Shown: one piece after another, positions 36,043 to 44,780 of the stretch | How the letters are laid out: every line of letters starts with the position of its first letter | Position numbering within the stretch: the first letter of the stretch is position 1 | DNA from: Nitrososphaeraceae archaeon | Lineage (GTDB): Archaea > Thermoproteota > Nitrososphaeria > Nitrososphaerales > Nitrososphaeraceae | Length of the DNA: 53,985 nt | NCBI GenBank assembly: GCA_016782225.1 | Contig: JADDOW010000009.1 | Coordinates: 1 to 53,985 of the forward strand | Reading direction: 5' to 3' | Notes under the pieces: generated by a model | Told to the model about the DNA's origin: nothing | The model's database searches: none | The model's input: only the letters and a program-made list of their open reading frames with translations | Made by a program: the position numbers and the translations under genes

Positions 36043-36351
36043 CTATTGTTCGCTATTTTGTTTTTTTAATTCATATTCAATTGAATTTTTTAGGTCCTGA
36101 TCGTTTTTGTTAGAATAATCCACCCCCAATGTTTCGGCTATTGATTCTAGTTTTTCCCTGTCAACTGATTTCTGTGATGATTTACCAATTTCAGTCTCAA
36201 GGGTTTTTTTTGATTCAATTCTTGCTTTTTGGAATTCACTTGATGCTTTTCCCAAAGACTTGGCTAATTCCGGAATTTTTCTAGCTCCAAAGAAAAGCAC
36301 AACAATAATCAGTATAACGATAATCCATTCAGCACCATTAATAAAAGCCAT
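36043..36351 (-). CDS. tatA: Twin-arginine translocase subunit TatA
   Basis: The 102-aa product has one N-terminal membrane helix (EWIIVILIIVVLFFGARKIP), the FGxxKIPE-type hinge, and an amphipathic helix LAKSLGKASSEFQKA, then a charged Lys/Glu tail. TatA forms the pore that exports folded proteins with RR signals. The frame is open to 36384, but MAFINGAEW at 36351 fits the family. tatC is not in the window. It is directly upstream of purP on the same strand (3-bp gap). Confidence 0.92.
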   Translation of the reverse strand: MAFINGAEWIIVILIIVVLFFGARKIPELAKSLGKASSEFQKARIESKKTLETEIGKSSQKSVDREKLESIAETLGVDYSNKNDQDLKNSIEYELKKQNSEQ

Positions 36352-36548
36352 AAATGTTATGTCGCAATTCCCACTAATAAACAATAATGTTTAATCTAAA
36401 GAAACTCGAAACCAACACCGGTAAAAAATATGATCTGGGACCATTTACGAGTCTAAGCAATAGTTAAAAAAGACAAAACAAACAGCTTAAACTTCACGGA
36501 CAGAGACTTTAATTAATATAATTTATAAAAAAATATGGAAGGAAACAT

Positions 36549-36869
36549 ATGAGATACAATGAAGCTGCTTTTATTGGCCAAAAGAATTCAAAAGACGCTC
36601 AAATAAAGTTATTTAATTACACAGGATTTGCAATGTTAACATATACAATAAAACAAATACCCGGTGGAAAAGGTTTTCTTCCAGTTGGAGAAAAGATATT
36701 TGCAGCCAAGGCAATTTATGGTGATCAGATAATCCTATACATAACTGATGAGGATGGTTTTGCAAAAGCTCAATCAAAACCACTGGGAATTGAGGATGGA
36801 GAAAAGTTGTTTGATAAAATGTTACAGGACGGAATTGAAAAATATCAAGGTCAAATTAAAACTATATGA
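36549..36869 (+). CDS. Conserved hypothetical 106-aa protein
   Basis: A small alpha/beta protein starting MRYNEAAFIGQKN, with YTGFAMLTYTIKQIPGGKGF and IILYITDEDGFAKAQ strands and a C-terminal helix KLFDKMLQDGIEKYQ. A good ribosome-binding site (GGAAGGAAA) precedes the ATG. It overlaps the convergent UMP kinase gene by 8 bp at the 3' end. No family recognised. Confidence 0.65.
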   Translation: MRYNEAAFIGQKNSKDAQIKLFNYTGFAMLTYTIKQIPGGKGFLPVGEKIFAAKAIYGDQIILYITDEDGFAKAQSKPLGIEDGEKLFDKMLQDGIEKYQGQIKTI

Positions 36870-37545
36870 TTATCTCTGTACCCATCTTTGCGTTTTCCAG
36901 GACAACTTTATGAATGTTATAAGTTGACAGTTTAAAAACAACAGTTGGTAAACCCGATCTCTCAATCACTTTCAGACTGATCAGGTCCATCAAGTCATAC
37001 GTTCCAGCCATGGAGTTTTCCACCCTTAACAAATCAATGCAATCTTTAATGCCTATGGATTCAAATAACCTTGCGTCAGGGTTGCTCCTTGGATCAAAGT
37101 TAAAAATCCCCTCCACATCCGTTGCATTGAAAAACTTTATTGCCTTTACCTTTTCGGCAATCAATGCAGAAGTAGCGTTTGTGCTTTGTCCAGGGTACAG
37201 GCCTCCCGTGACAACTATCTTATTTGCGAGCACCGCAGTTGAAATATCATCCAAGTTTTGCGGGGTTAATGGATAGCAGAGGTCCCCAAGTCCTGATATC
37301 AACAACTTTGCGTTCAAATGAGACACTTGTATGCCAATTGCATCAAGTGACGATTCGTCAAAACCTAATGATCTGGACAAATTGATATAGAATCTTGCAA
37401 TTTTTCCCCCTCCAGTTATCACGATAGGCTGATAGGTTTGGTTTATTTCTTTAATAAGGTTAACATACTCAAATAGCATTTTGTAATCTGTTTCAAAATT
37501 AAAGATACTTCCACTGAGTTTTATAACAATTCGTGGTTTGATCAT
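36862..37545 (-). CDS. pyrH: UMP kinase, archaeal type
   Basis: The 227-aa amino-acid-kinase-fold protein has VIKLSGSIF (about residue 7), VITGGGKIARFYIN (UMP/phosphate loop), LDAIGIQVSHLNA, and FNATDVEGIFNFDPRSNP (about residues 137-154). Archaeal UMP kinase makes UDP from UMP. The short form (about 225 aa) fits archaea. It is the last gene of the run tmk, HD protein, pyrH on the minus strand, so a pyrimidine-nucleotide operon is likely. Confidence 0.9.
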   Translation of the reverse strand: MIKPRIVIKLSGSIFNFETDYKMLFEYVNLIKEINQTYQPIVITGGGKIARFYINLSRSLGFDESSLDAIGIQVSHLNAKLLISGLGDLCYPLTPQNLDDISTAVLANKIVVTGGLYPGQSTNATSALIAEKVKAIKFFNATDVEGIFNFDPRSNPDARLFESIGIKDCIDLLRVENSMAGTYDLMDLISLKVIERSGLPTVVFKLSTYNIHKVVLENAKMGTEIII

Positions 37546-37596
37546 TCGTTCGTTTGTTTGTTTTTCTTCCTGATTATATAAATTTCGTTATGAATG

Positions 37597-38910
37597 CTAA
37601 TTGAAATGGCTGTCAAAAACATTCTCAAAAAATTGCCTATTATCCCTAGTCGTGTAAATCCTAATCATATCCAAATATCCACTGATAGCGTTAATCAAGG
37701 GAATCTGATCAAAGGATTTTTCATATTCTGATTTTTTATCTATTATCATTATGGATGTAACCTCCCTTTTTTTTGGAGCCAATGGGATTGAGGGTGCTCG
37801 AGAAACATCCAAAAAAATCGGATAGCCGGATTTCCGATATTCCTCGACTATTTTTGTTAGTTTTTTTATTTGATCATCAAATAGCTCAATTCCATCAATG
37901 TTACCCTTTTCAATATCCATTTCTGAAGCAGAAGATGGCACCTTGTTTTTGTTCCTTTGGCTAGACAGTAAGAAAAACTCATAAACGCATTTCAGGAGAT
38001 TTCTGTTTTGATAGTCTTTTGCCAGTTTAATTCCAATATTGTTGCCAACCCCATTGGCTTGGCGGTGGTTTGATAAACTTGACAATTTTTCCAAAACCAT
38101 TTCATCATGCAAAACAAAAAACTCTTCCAAAGAATTGGGAGGGGCAAGGTTTAAAGCATCGTTTTGGATTTTCATGGAATGAACTAGCATTACCTCACCT
38201 GATCTCACAGATTTATGGAAATACACCGCTTTAAACATTTGATATCTTGATATCAGCATTGACTCATACGAATACAGAGACGATTTGTTTATTCCCAAGT
38301 TATTATTGGATGACACCTCCAGTGAGTTTATTATCCTATGATAATCTATTTTACCGTATTCAGTACCAGAAAAATAACTGTCCCTTGGAAGGTAATCCAT
38401 CAAATCCACGGATAACCCACCGGATATGATTTCGTTTAAAAAGTTCATCTTGTGCCTTCCAAAGCTAATGGAGGCTATTTCCTTTGAATCATAGCCATTT
38501 TTTTCTATTATGTCAGAGATTATTGTGTTTGTGATGATTTTATGCCCAAAAATTTCATGTGAAAATTTAACACCATTTTTTGAAACTTCTTCAAAAAGAT
38601 GAGAAAAAGGACCGTGACCAACATCATGCAACAACGCAGCAATTCTCAGTTTTTGGATAACATCCATGTCGGTAAGGTAATCTTTGCTGTATAATGTTTG
38701 ACCCGACAACCCGGCCAGAAACATTGAACCAAGAGAATGCTCAAAACGAGAATGCAACGCCCCAGGATATACCAAATGCGCCCCAGCAAGTTGCCGAATC
38801 CTTCTCAGCCTTTGAAAAATTGGTGTGTCTATTAACTCTTTTTCAATTTGAGTGAATTTTATATTTTTATGGATTGGGTCAGTAATCTCTCCAACAAATT
38901 TGAAATTCAA
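37597..38910 (-). CDS. HD-domain phosphohydrolase, SAMHD1/COG1078-like
   Basis: The 437-aa product has the HD metal site spread as HSRFEHSLG (about residue 53), ALLHDVGHGPFSHLFE (HD pair, about 93-94) and SVDLMDYLPRD (Asp, about 174). The motif set and length match COG1078 proteins related to SAMHD1 and bacterial dGTPases. They hydrolyse dNTPs to deoxynucleosides and triphosphate. The location between dTMP kinase and UMP kinase genes fits a role in nucleotide-pool control. The precise substrate is unknown. Confidence 0.88.
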   Translation of the reverse strand: MNFKFVGEITDPIHKNIKFTQIEKELIDTPIFQRLRRIRQLAGAHLVYPGALHSRFEHSLGSMFLAGLSGQTLYSKDYLTDMDVIQKLRIAALLHDVGHGPFSHLFEEVSKNGVKFSHEIFGHKIITNTIISDIIEKNGYDSKEIASISFGRHKMNFLNEIISGGLSVDLMDYLPRDSYFSGTEYGKIDYHRIINSLEVSSNNNLGINKSSLYSYESMLISRYQMFKAVYFHKSVRSGEVMLVHSMKIQNDALNLAPPNSLEEFFVLHDEMVLEKLSSLSNHRQANGVGNNIGIKLAKDYQNRNLLKCVYEFFLLSSQRNKNKVPSSASEMDIEKGNIDGIELFDDQIKKLTKIVEEYRKSGYPIFLDVSRAPSIPLAPKKREVTSIMIIDKKSEYEKSFDQIPLINAISGYLDMIRIYTTRDNRQFFENVFDSHFN

Positions 38911-38956
38911 TCTAATTGATCACAAACCGCACAATAAAAAATATTAATTTTATTTC

Positions 38957-39565
38957 TTATTTATTTTTAATGTGATCAACAATTAATTGCGATATGGAGT
39001 TGGCATCATGGTCCGAATTAATCACGGTCCAGTTAAACTTTTTGGCTAAATAGAGGTAGTTTTTTCTAGCCCTCTCTAAAAAGTCCTTATTTTTCTCAAA
39101 CTCATCAAGGATAAAGTTGTTTTCTATGCTCCTTTTGTGGGAAAGGGATGGGTCAATATCCAAGACAATTACTATATCTTCCTTGGGCATGCCTAAATCC
39201 AAATTTATTAGCCAATCTAAATCCACATCATTGGACAACCCATAAACCAAATTGGATTGGTAATATCTATTTAGAATGACAATATTGCCTTGATTTCTCA
39301 ATGTTTCTATTTCAGATTTTTTTTCCCACCTGTTTGCAGATAATAGAATATGCTTCACTTCGTTATTGTATTGGATTTTTCCCTCCAAAAATAATCGGAT
39401 TTCTTGTCCTATTCTTGTTGTATAGTCGGGGAAATTAAACAAACTAACATGGCCCGGATAAAGTTTGTTATAAAACTCAAATAGCAGTTTAGATTGAGTA
39501 GTCTTTCCGGATTTATCCAGTCCCTCTATGACAATTAGTTTTCCTTTGGCCCTGCCTGCTCCCAA
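38957..39565 (-). CDS. tmk: Thymidylate kinase
   Basis: The 202-aa P-loop kinase has the Walker A site as IEGLDKSGKTTQSKLL (about residues 13-28), VILNRYYQSNLVYG for dTMP binding (the DR(Y/H) motif appears as NRYY) and VIVLDIDPSLSHKR. dTMP kinase makes dTDP for DNA synthesis. The LDKSGKTT form is closer to the eukaryal/archaeal enzyme than to the bacterial LEGAGKTT. First gene of the tmk, HD, pyrH run. Confidence 0.88.
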   Translation of the reverse strand: MGAGRAKGKLIVIEGLDKSGKTTQSKLLFEFYNKLYPGHVSLFNFPDYTTRIGQEIRLFLEGKIQYNNEVKHILLSANRWEKKSEIETLRNQGNIVILNRYYQSNLVYGLSNDVDLDWLINLDLGMPKEDIVIVLDIDPSLSHKRSIENNFILDEFEKNKDFLERARKNYLYLAKKFNWTVINSDHDANSISQLIVDHIKNK

Positions 39566-39645
39566 ACTCCTTTATCAAAATCTATAGATGTTATACCTAC
39601 AAAAAAGTTTTAGTTTATAAATCCATCATGATATAAAATACAAAG

Positions 39646-39981
39646 TTGAAAAAGGGACATATCAGGATAAGCATAATTTTGGCAAGTGTTTACATTGTCA
39701 TTTTTTATTCATTTACTTCAGGTATAATTAACGCGTTGATAGAGGGACAGAATTACAACAATATTGACGGGTTCATTCCATCTCGCTCAGTACAAAACAA
39801 TTATGAAACCATAATCGGCATTCTCACACTAATGTTTGGTTTTATAGGCATGGTGGTAATGCACAGGGCCTATAACACCATAAAGAAAAATGAAAAATAC
39901 ATCTACCTTAGTGTTGGATTGATTATATTCGCATTATCTGTTACCGCAATGTATAAGATTGCAGAGCTAAAAATGGGATAA
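39646..39981 (+). CDS. Three-helix membrane protein, unknown function
   Basis: The 111-aa product has helices at about residues 9-30, 53-72 and 84-104, with a polar loop (GQNYNNIDGFIPSRSVQNN) after the first, probably outside the cell. The start is TTG at 39646. The overall shape recalls small oligosaccharyltransferase-associated subunits, but I cannot support that from motifs, so the function stays open. Convergent with the next gene. Confidence 0.55.
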   Translation: MKKGHIRISIILASVYIVIFYSFTSGIINALIEGQNYNNIDGFIPSRSVQNNYETIIGILTLMFGFIGMVVMHRAYNTIKKNEKYIYLSVGLIIFALSVTAMYKIAELKMG

Positions 39982-39998
39982 GAAAAACAATTTTGTAA

Positions 39999-40679
39999 TC
40001 ATGGTTTAATAAAATTGTAATAAAGCCATCTTGAATAAGGGAAAAAAATATTTGCATATTTAGTCAAGGGAGTGGAAGTGTATGAATAGGAAACAGGCGA
40101 GTTTTTTTTTAATAGTGTAAGTCCTGTTCTATCCTCCCTTTCATCAAACTCTAAAAACAGTACATTGCTAGAGATTCTCAAAAAGTGGTTGTTTGTTTCT
40201 AAATCATCATTATTCAACAGTAATTCATTGACCATTTTCTTTGACCTTTCCAATGATTGATATATTGTAATCACGATTGGTATTTTTTTGTTTTCTGTTT
40301 TCTTTAACAATAGCGACAGAATATTTAAGCTTTGGTATCCACCTGATTTTTGTCTCGAGGCTTTAGTACCTTTGGTTAGTTTTTTGTTTTTCATTTTGTA
40401 AAGGTTTAGCAGATTCAAAGAATCAATCAGGCCGTTTAAAGAATCAAGGATTAATATGGAATTACATGACAATGAATCCACCATGTCCTTTATAAAAAAA
40501 TCCATATTTTTTATTCCGGGCAAAACTATCCTAAAATCTGAAAAATCACTTTTGTCAAATGCCAATGTAACGGTGTTTTGAAAATATGATGAAAAGGTGG
40601 TATCAAAATCAATAAAAAGTATTTTTTTCTGTTTACAATTCAGAAGCAGAAACGATAAAAAGTTAATCTTGCTGTTCAT
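39999..40679 (-). CDS. RecA/RadA-superfamily-like protein lacking a P-loop
   Basis: The 226-aa product shows KKILFIDFDTTFSSYF (like the strand after the P-loop in RadA/KaiC proteins) and SILILDSLNGLIDSL (a Walker-B-like strand), then a basic linker and IPIVITIYQSLERS. No GxxxxGKT Walker A is found upstream; the protein starts only 18 residues before the first strand. It may be a degenerate, non-catalytic relative or a partner of RadA-type recombinases. The family call is tentative. Confidence 0.5.
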   Translation of the reverse strand: MNSKINFLSFLLLNCKQKKILFIDFDTTFSSYFQNTVTLAFDKSDFSDFRIVLPGIKNMDFFIKDMVDSLSCNSILILDSLNGLIDSLNLLNLYKMKNKKLTKGTKASRQKSGGYQSLNILSLLLKKTENKKIPIVITIYQSLERSKKMVNELLLNNDDLETNNHFLRISSNVLFLEFDEREDRTGLTLLKKNSPVSYSYTSTPLTKYANIFFPYSRWLYYNFIKP

Positions 40680-40792
40680 GTTGTAAAAATACGAAAGGTT
40701 GATACCGTCAGATACAAGTTCAGATAGGTTGCATGAATGAGAATAATTTAATTTACAACACCTTAAATAATTATAGATTAGTCTAATATTTA

Positions 40793-42139
40793 ATGCTAAA
40801 GAACGGAAAAAAAATGGAAGGCGAAGAGGATGAAGCAGCAGCTGGAGGAGGAGGAGGAGGAAACACTGTTAACGATGCAGAACTTGATGAGAAAATACAT
40901 GGAGATTTCTTAATCTCAAAAAAAAAAATATATTTGAACAATGGATCTGTCGGTCCGGTTCCGATTTCAACTGTTAAAGCCATCACTGATTTTTACCTGA
41001 GATATTCAGAGCAGGGTCCTGATTCCACAGAATCCAATGAGTATTTGGAAAACCTAAAAATGGAGACAAGGAGAAGAGTTGCAGACTTAATTAACTGCGA
41101 CAGCGACGAGATAATTTTTACATCCAGTACTACAGAGGGAATCAACTTTGTCACAAATGGTATTGCCTGGGGGGTAAATGACAGGATATTGCTGAGAAAT
41201 TCTAAAAGCGAGCACTTTTCAAACTATTTGCCGTGGATTAAGGCAGCTAATGACAATGACTTGCAGATAGAGAGATTTCCCTTTGAAAACGAAAACATGG
41301 TTATAGAAGACCTTACAAAACTAATGGAATCACCTCCATCACCATCGCCATCACCGAGATTTCCTCGAATTGTTTCCACAAGTCATGTAATGTACAACAA
41401 TGGCTCAATCACCCCTATCGAAAAAATGGGAAGCATCATTAAAAAAAAAAATAAAAAAACATTATTTTCGATAGATGGAGCACAAAGTGTTGGTGCGATT
41501 GAAGTTGATGTAAAAAAAATCAAATGCGACTTTTTGTCTTTTCCAGCGTTTAAGTGGATTTGCGGACCACTGGGAATTGGTGTTTTATATGTTAATAAAA
41601 AAGTGATGAATGACGAATTTGAGCCGGTATTTGTGGGCTCAGGCACCGCTCAAACTGAGTCAATCAAAGAAGGAAAAGATAATATCAAAGGTGGCAGTTC
41701 CGCAAACAAAAAACAGGAAACACTAAAATATTATAAATACCCGCAAAAGTATCACTCCACTTTTAGAAATTATCCCGGTTTGGCTGGGCTTGAGTCCTCC
41801 ATAAGGTATTTGCTTAGAATAGGCATCTCAAACATATGTAAAAAAAACAAAAAGCTATCTAATATCTTCAGAGGGGAAATCTCAAAAATAAAGGAGATTG
41901 CCATCCATGAAGCATCTGAAGAAAGCATGCGCTCATCTATGGTTAGCTTTTCATTTAGGAATAACAACAACAACAGGGTTAAGATTTTAATTGAAAAACT
42001 GCAAGAAAAAGGGATAATATTGGCTGAAAGAGAAATAGGCATGAAAAAAATTGTAAGGGCTTCCCCTCATTTTTATAATACCGAAAACGAAATCATAAAA
42101 ACAATTAATGAGATAAAAATCATAACAAGCAAGATATAG
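40793..42139 (+). CDS. Class V aminotransferase (cysteine-desulfurase/epimerase-like)
   Basis: The 448-aa PLP enzyme has IYLNNGSVGPVP (about residues 46-57), FTSSTTEGINFV, SIDGAQSVGAIEVD, and FPAFKWICGPLGIG with the PLP Lys (about residue 254). The architecture is that of class V aminotransferases such as SufS or isopenicillin-N-epimerase-like enzymes; the usual desulfurase Cys loop is not evident, so the substrate is unknown. The N-terminus carries an acidic, Ala-Gly tract (AAAGGGGGG) encoded by GGA repeats, and a second tract SPPSPSPSPRFP lies mid-protein. Confidence 0.85.
   Translation: MLKNGKKMEGEEDEAAAGGGGGGNTVNDAELDEKIHGDFLISKKKIYLNNGSVGPVPISTVKAITDFYLRYSEQGPDSTESNEYLENLKMETRRRVADLINCDSDEIIFTSSTTEGINFVTNGIAWGVNDRILLRNSKSEHFSNYLPWIKAANDNDLQIERFPFENENMVIEDLTKLMESPPSPSPSPRFPRIVSTSHVMYNNGSITPIEKMGSIIKKKNKKTLFSIDGAQSVGAIEVDVKKIKCDFLSFPAFKWICGPLGIGVLYVNKKVMNDEFEPVFVGSGTAQTESIKEGKDNIKGGSSANKKQETLKYYKYPQKYHSTFRNYPGLAGLESSIRYLLRIGISNICKKNKKLSNIFRGEISKIKEIAIHEASEESMRSSMVSFSFRNNNNNRVKILIEKLQEKGIILAEREIGMKKIVRASPHFYNTENEIIKTINEIKIITSKI
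40844..40861 (+). repeat. GGA microsatellite, six units
   Basis: Six tandem GGA units encode six glycines at the N-terminus of the class V aminotransferase. Being trinucleotide, length change would not break the frame. Confidence 0.9.
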
Positions 42140-42145
42140 AGCCTG

Positions 42146-42394
42146 TTATTTTTTTTGCCCTTGTCCTTCTATTACAATCATTGTCAGTGTTGAGCGGACC
42201 TTATCGATTTTTCTAATGTTCCATGTTATAATTTCTCTTAATTTGTCCATATCATCTGATGTAACCCTAACAATAATATCGTAAACTCCAAAAACACCGC
42301 TAACTTCCACCACTTCTGGAACTTGTTTTATTTGCTTTATTATGTCACTTTCAGCACCTAAATCACAGTTTAATAATACATAGGCAGTTGGCAT
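42146..42394 (-). CDS. Second stand-alone Lrp/AsnC ligand-binding (RAM) domain protein
   Basis: The 82-aa product reads MPTAYVLLNCDLGAESDII, with GVFGVYDIIVRVTSDDMDKL in the middle and STLTMIVIEGQGQ at the end. Like its paralogue at 21260-21508 it is only the RAM sandwich without a DNA-binding part. It is convergent with the class V aminotransferase gene (6-bp gap) and is the last core gene before the tRNA-Ser integration site. Confidence 0.88.
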   Translation of the reverse strand: MPTAYVLLNCDLGAESDIIKQIKQVPEVVEVSGVFGVYDIIVRVTSDDMDKLREIITWNIRKIDKVRSTLTMIVIEGQGQKK

Positions 42395-42536
42395 GAGGAC
42401 TTTAGTTGGAATAAATTATTAAACTTTTTGCAAATTCTTTTCGATGGTCATCAACGGAAATTCTAAAAGACGCCTTAAGATAACTGTGTTTTGCACAATA
42501 AGTGATTATAGCTCGACTTCGACAACATATGCAAAT

Positions 42537-42547
42537 AATTAATATAC
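42537..42547 (+). promoter_or_regulatory. TATA-like promoter of tRNA-Ser
   Basis: AATTAATATA-type box about 28-30 nt before the mature 5' end of the tRNA gene, the normal archaeal spacing for tRNA transcription. Confidence 0.5.
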
Positions 42548-42571
42548 CCAATAAAAAAAACTAAATTCAAA

Positions 42572-42655
42572 GCGGGGGTCGCCTAGCCTGGTAGGGCGTG
42601 GGATTGCTAATCCCATGTTCGCAAGAACTCATGGGTTCGAATCCCATTCCCCGCG
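42572..42655 (+). tRNA. tRNA-Ser (anticodon GCT)
   Basis: The acceptor stem GCGGGGG pairs with TCCCCGC (one G-U), followed by discriminator G, as in serine tRNAs. The anticodon loop TTGCTAA gives GCT. A long variable arm (GTTC-GCAA-GAAC) marks a class II tRNA, and the T arm is ATGGG-TTCGAAT-CCCAT. No CCA is encoded. An integrase gene starts 58 bp downstream, so the 3' half is the probable attachment site. Confidence 0.95.
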
Positions 42656-42660
42656 CTTCA
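42632..42660 (+). other. Probable attachment-site region at the 3' end of tRNA-Ser
   Basis: tRNA-targeting tyrosine recombinases normally recombine in the T arm/acceptor 3' part, which the element then restores. The integrase gene directly downstream makes this part the likely attL. No second copy of the T arm and 3' acceptor sequence was found in the remaining window, so the other end is outside. Confidence 0.4.
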
Positions 42661-42713
42661 AACGTGTATTCTCCTTATATCGTTAAATATCTAAAAAGTG
42701 ACAATTGTAATAG

Positions 42714-44137
42714 TTGAACTTCCATAATGAATCTAATGGTTTAATACAAGAGAATACAAATGAAAAAGTTCTTACCGCTTTAGGGAAAAAAATAGATTCA
42801 ATTACAAAATCTTTATCAAAGCCATATTATAACAAAATATTAAAGGATCTCTTAAAGACTAATCCATTTAATACCAATATAATTTATGACTATATAACTA
42901 CAGAACAAACAGAATTAAACATCAAGGATTCAACTATAGAAACCAAAATAAAGATATTAGTTTGGCTTTCAAAACATCACGAAAACAAATCTTTTAAAGA
43001 AATGACAAAACAGGATATACTTGAATACTTAAACAATTTACGGAAACCATCTACAGAAGACCCTGCAAACAAATGGGTTGGAACTTACAATGGCAGACAG
43101 ATGATCTTGCTAAAGTTTTTTAAATGGCTATATTATCCTGAAGAAGATTACAGAAAAAGACCAACCCCAATCTGCATTCAAAGTTTAAGAATACTTCCAA
43201 GGAAAGAAAAAACATCCTACAAGCCTTCTGATATTTGGGAGGCAAGAGAGCATGCAGTTTTCTTAAAATATTGTCCATATAAAAGAGACAAATGCTACCA
43301 TGCTTTGGCCAATGATATGTCTGCAAGGCCTCATGAAATTCTGAATCTAAAAGTTAAGGATATTAAATTTAATGTTACGGACGAAGGCATTCATTATGCG
43401 GAAGTAAGGATCACACAAGGCAAAACCGGACCTAGAACCGTACCTCTAATTGACTCATTACCATATCTTAAGGAATGGCTAGAAGAGCATCCCATGGGAA
43501 ATGTACTTGATTCCCATATTTTTATATCACAAGGAAATAACCATATGGTTCTAAATTAACTTTAAATGGTCTTTCCAGACATTATAATTATTATAAGACA
43601 AGGTATTTTCCAAAATTACTTGATGATAGTACTATTCCCTTATGTGACAAAGCATTTATTAAAAATATGCTAACAAAGCCCTGGAACCTGTATGTTTTTA
43701 GGCATAGTGCTTTAACAGAGAAAAGCCAGATATTGTCCGAATCAGTTCTCAAAGACCATGCAGGATGGACTATGTCAGGCAAAATGACTCAAGTTTATAT
43801 ACATTTGAGCGGGGAGTCATCGAAAATACTGCTGCAGAGGAGGGGTGTGATTAAGCAAAACGATATTGGAAAAGACAATGCCTTAAGAACAAGGCAATGC
43901 CCAAACTGCTTTGAACCCAATAGACCGGATTCTCAATTTTGCATAAAGTGCAGAATTGTATTGTCCTTAGAATCTTATAATGATGTGTTAAAACGACAAA
44001 AAGAAAAGGATCTAGAAGTTAAGCAGTTAAGAGAACAACAGGCCAATGATATAAAGGTGATAAGAGAACACATGGAAAACAGGTTCCAGCAAATACTCTT
44101 AAAGGTTAATGTTGATAATTTAAGAAAGGGGGAATAG
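42714..44137 (+). pseudogene. Tyrosine-recombinase integrase with C-terminal zinc ribbon, frameshifted
   Basis: Frame one (42714-43559) holds the N-terminal SAM-like core-binding domain and the first catalytic Arg in NDMSARPHEIL, then Lys in QGKTGPRTVPL. Frame two (open from 43541, ending 44137) carries LYVFRHSALTEK (Arg/His box), KDHAGWTMSGKMTQVYIHLSGE (His/Trp and nucleophile Tyr), the zinc ribbon CPNCFEPN...FCIKC and a coiled tail. All catalytic residues are present, so a single lost base near 43538-43559 (-1) splits an otherwise complete gene of about 475 codons. It may be inactive, recoded, or a sequence error. The start is TTG at 42714. Confidence 0.85.
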
Positions 44138-44576
44138 CAGTAAGTTTAGCAACAAGCCCATCATTTGCTTCTCTTTGTGTCATTTAGTTAATTTGGTATT
44201 GTAAATTATAGGTTGCAGCTATCGAAATTGGCTTTTGTGTATGCGATTATTAAATGATCTCTATAATTATGTGCTACAACTTTTTAAATTAAAAATATGA
44301 TGGTCATACATTGAATGAACCTATCTGACAATCATCATCATATCAAAGAATATGTATGTAATCCCACTATATCAAATTTAAATTCAGAGGACTAGCATTT
44401 CATATATGCATCTAAACACAAAATATATTTTCGGTATATGTAGGTTATTACAAAATATGTATTATTTTTCAATTTAGTCTATAGATTTATATTATACATA
44501 ATAGGAATATAAGGTATATAGCGTAAGCTAAAACTAAATAAACAAATAAGTAAGACAATCATATAAAATATTTAAG
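44138..44576. other. AT-rich intergenic region in the island
   Basis: This gap of about 440 nt after the integrase has no convincing ORF. It is unusually AT-rich with short palindromic stretches such as AAATTTAAATT near 44370 and TATTATACATAATA near 44492. It could hold promoters or an origin, but nothing specific is recognised. Confidence 0.4.
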
Positions 44577-44765
44577 GTGGAATTTAAAATTTTAATACAA
44601 ACTAAGAATATCCATTCGGTTAGAAAGAACAAATACAGTGCAAGTTCAAATTTATTTAAACCTGCTACTTTTGTTAAAAAAATGCCTCTTATGCTGTGTT
44701 TAGTAGACCAAGAAATACCTGTTGAAAGTTTCGTAGGCTCCTCAACAGGTATCTCTGTTAGTTAA
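44577..44765 (+). CDS. Doubtful 62-aa ORF (GTG start)
   Basis: The GTG at 44577 follows TTAAGG and opens a 62-codon frame with a basic N-terminal part and an ordinary C-terminal part (PLMLCLVDQEIPVESFVGS). Its 3' part coincides with an 11-bp inverted repeat (44715-44752), so the DNA there may be a hairpin or binding site rather than coding. No family recognised. Confidence 0.25.
   Translation: MEFKILIQTKNIHSVRKNKYSASSNLFKPATFVKKMPLMLCLVDQEIPVESFVGSSTGISVS
44715..44752. repeat. Perfect 11-bp inverted repeat, 16-nt loop
   Basis: ATACCTGTTGA (44715-44725) and TCAACAGGTAT (44742-44752) are exact reverse complements. The repeat lies 28 bp before the first gene of the small-protein row, a position fit for an operator, a leader hairpin or an iteron-like site. 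Confidence 0.75.
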
Positions 44766-44780
44766 ACGAGACGATTAAAC

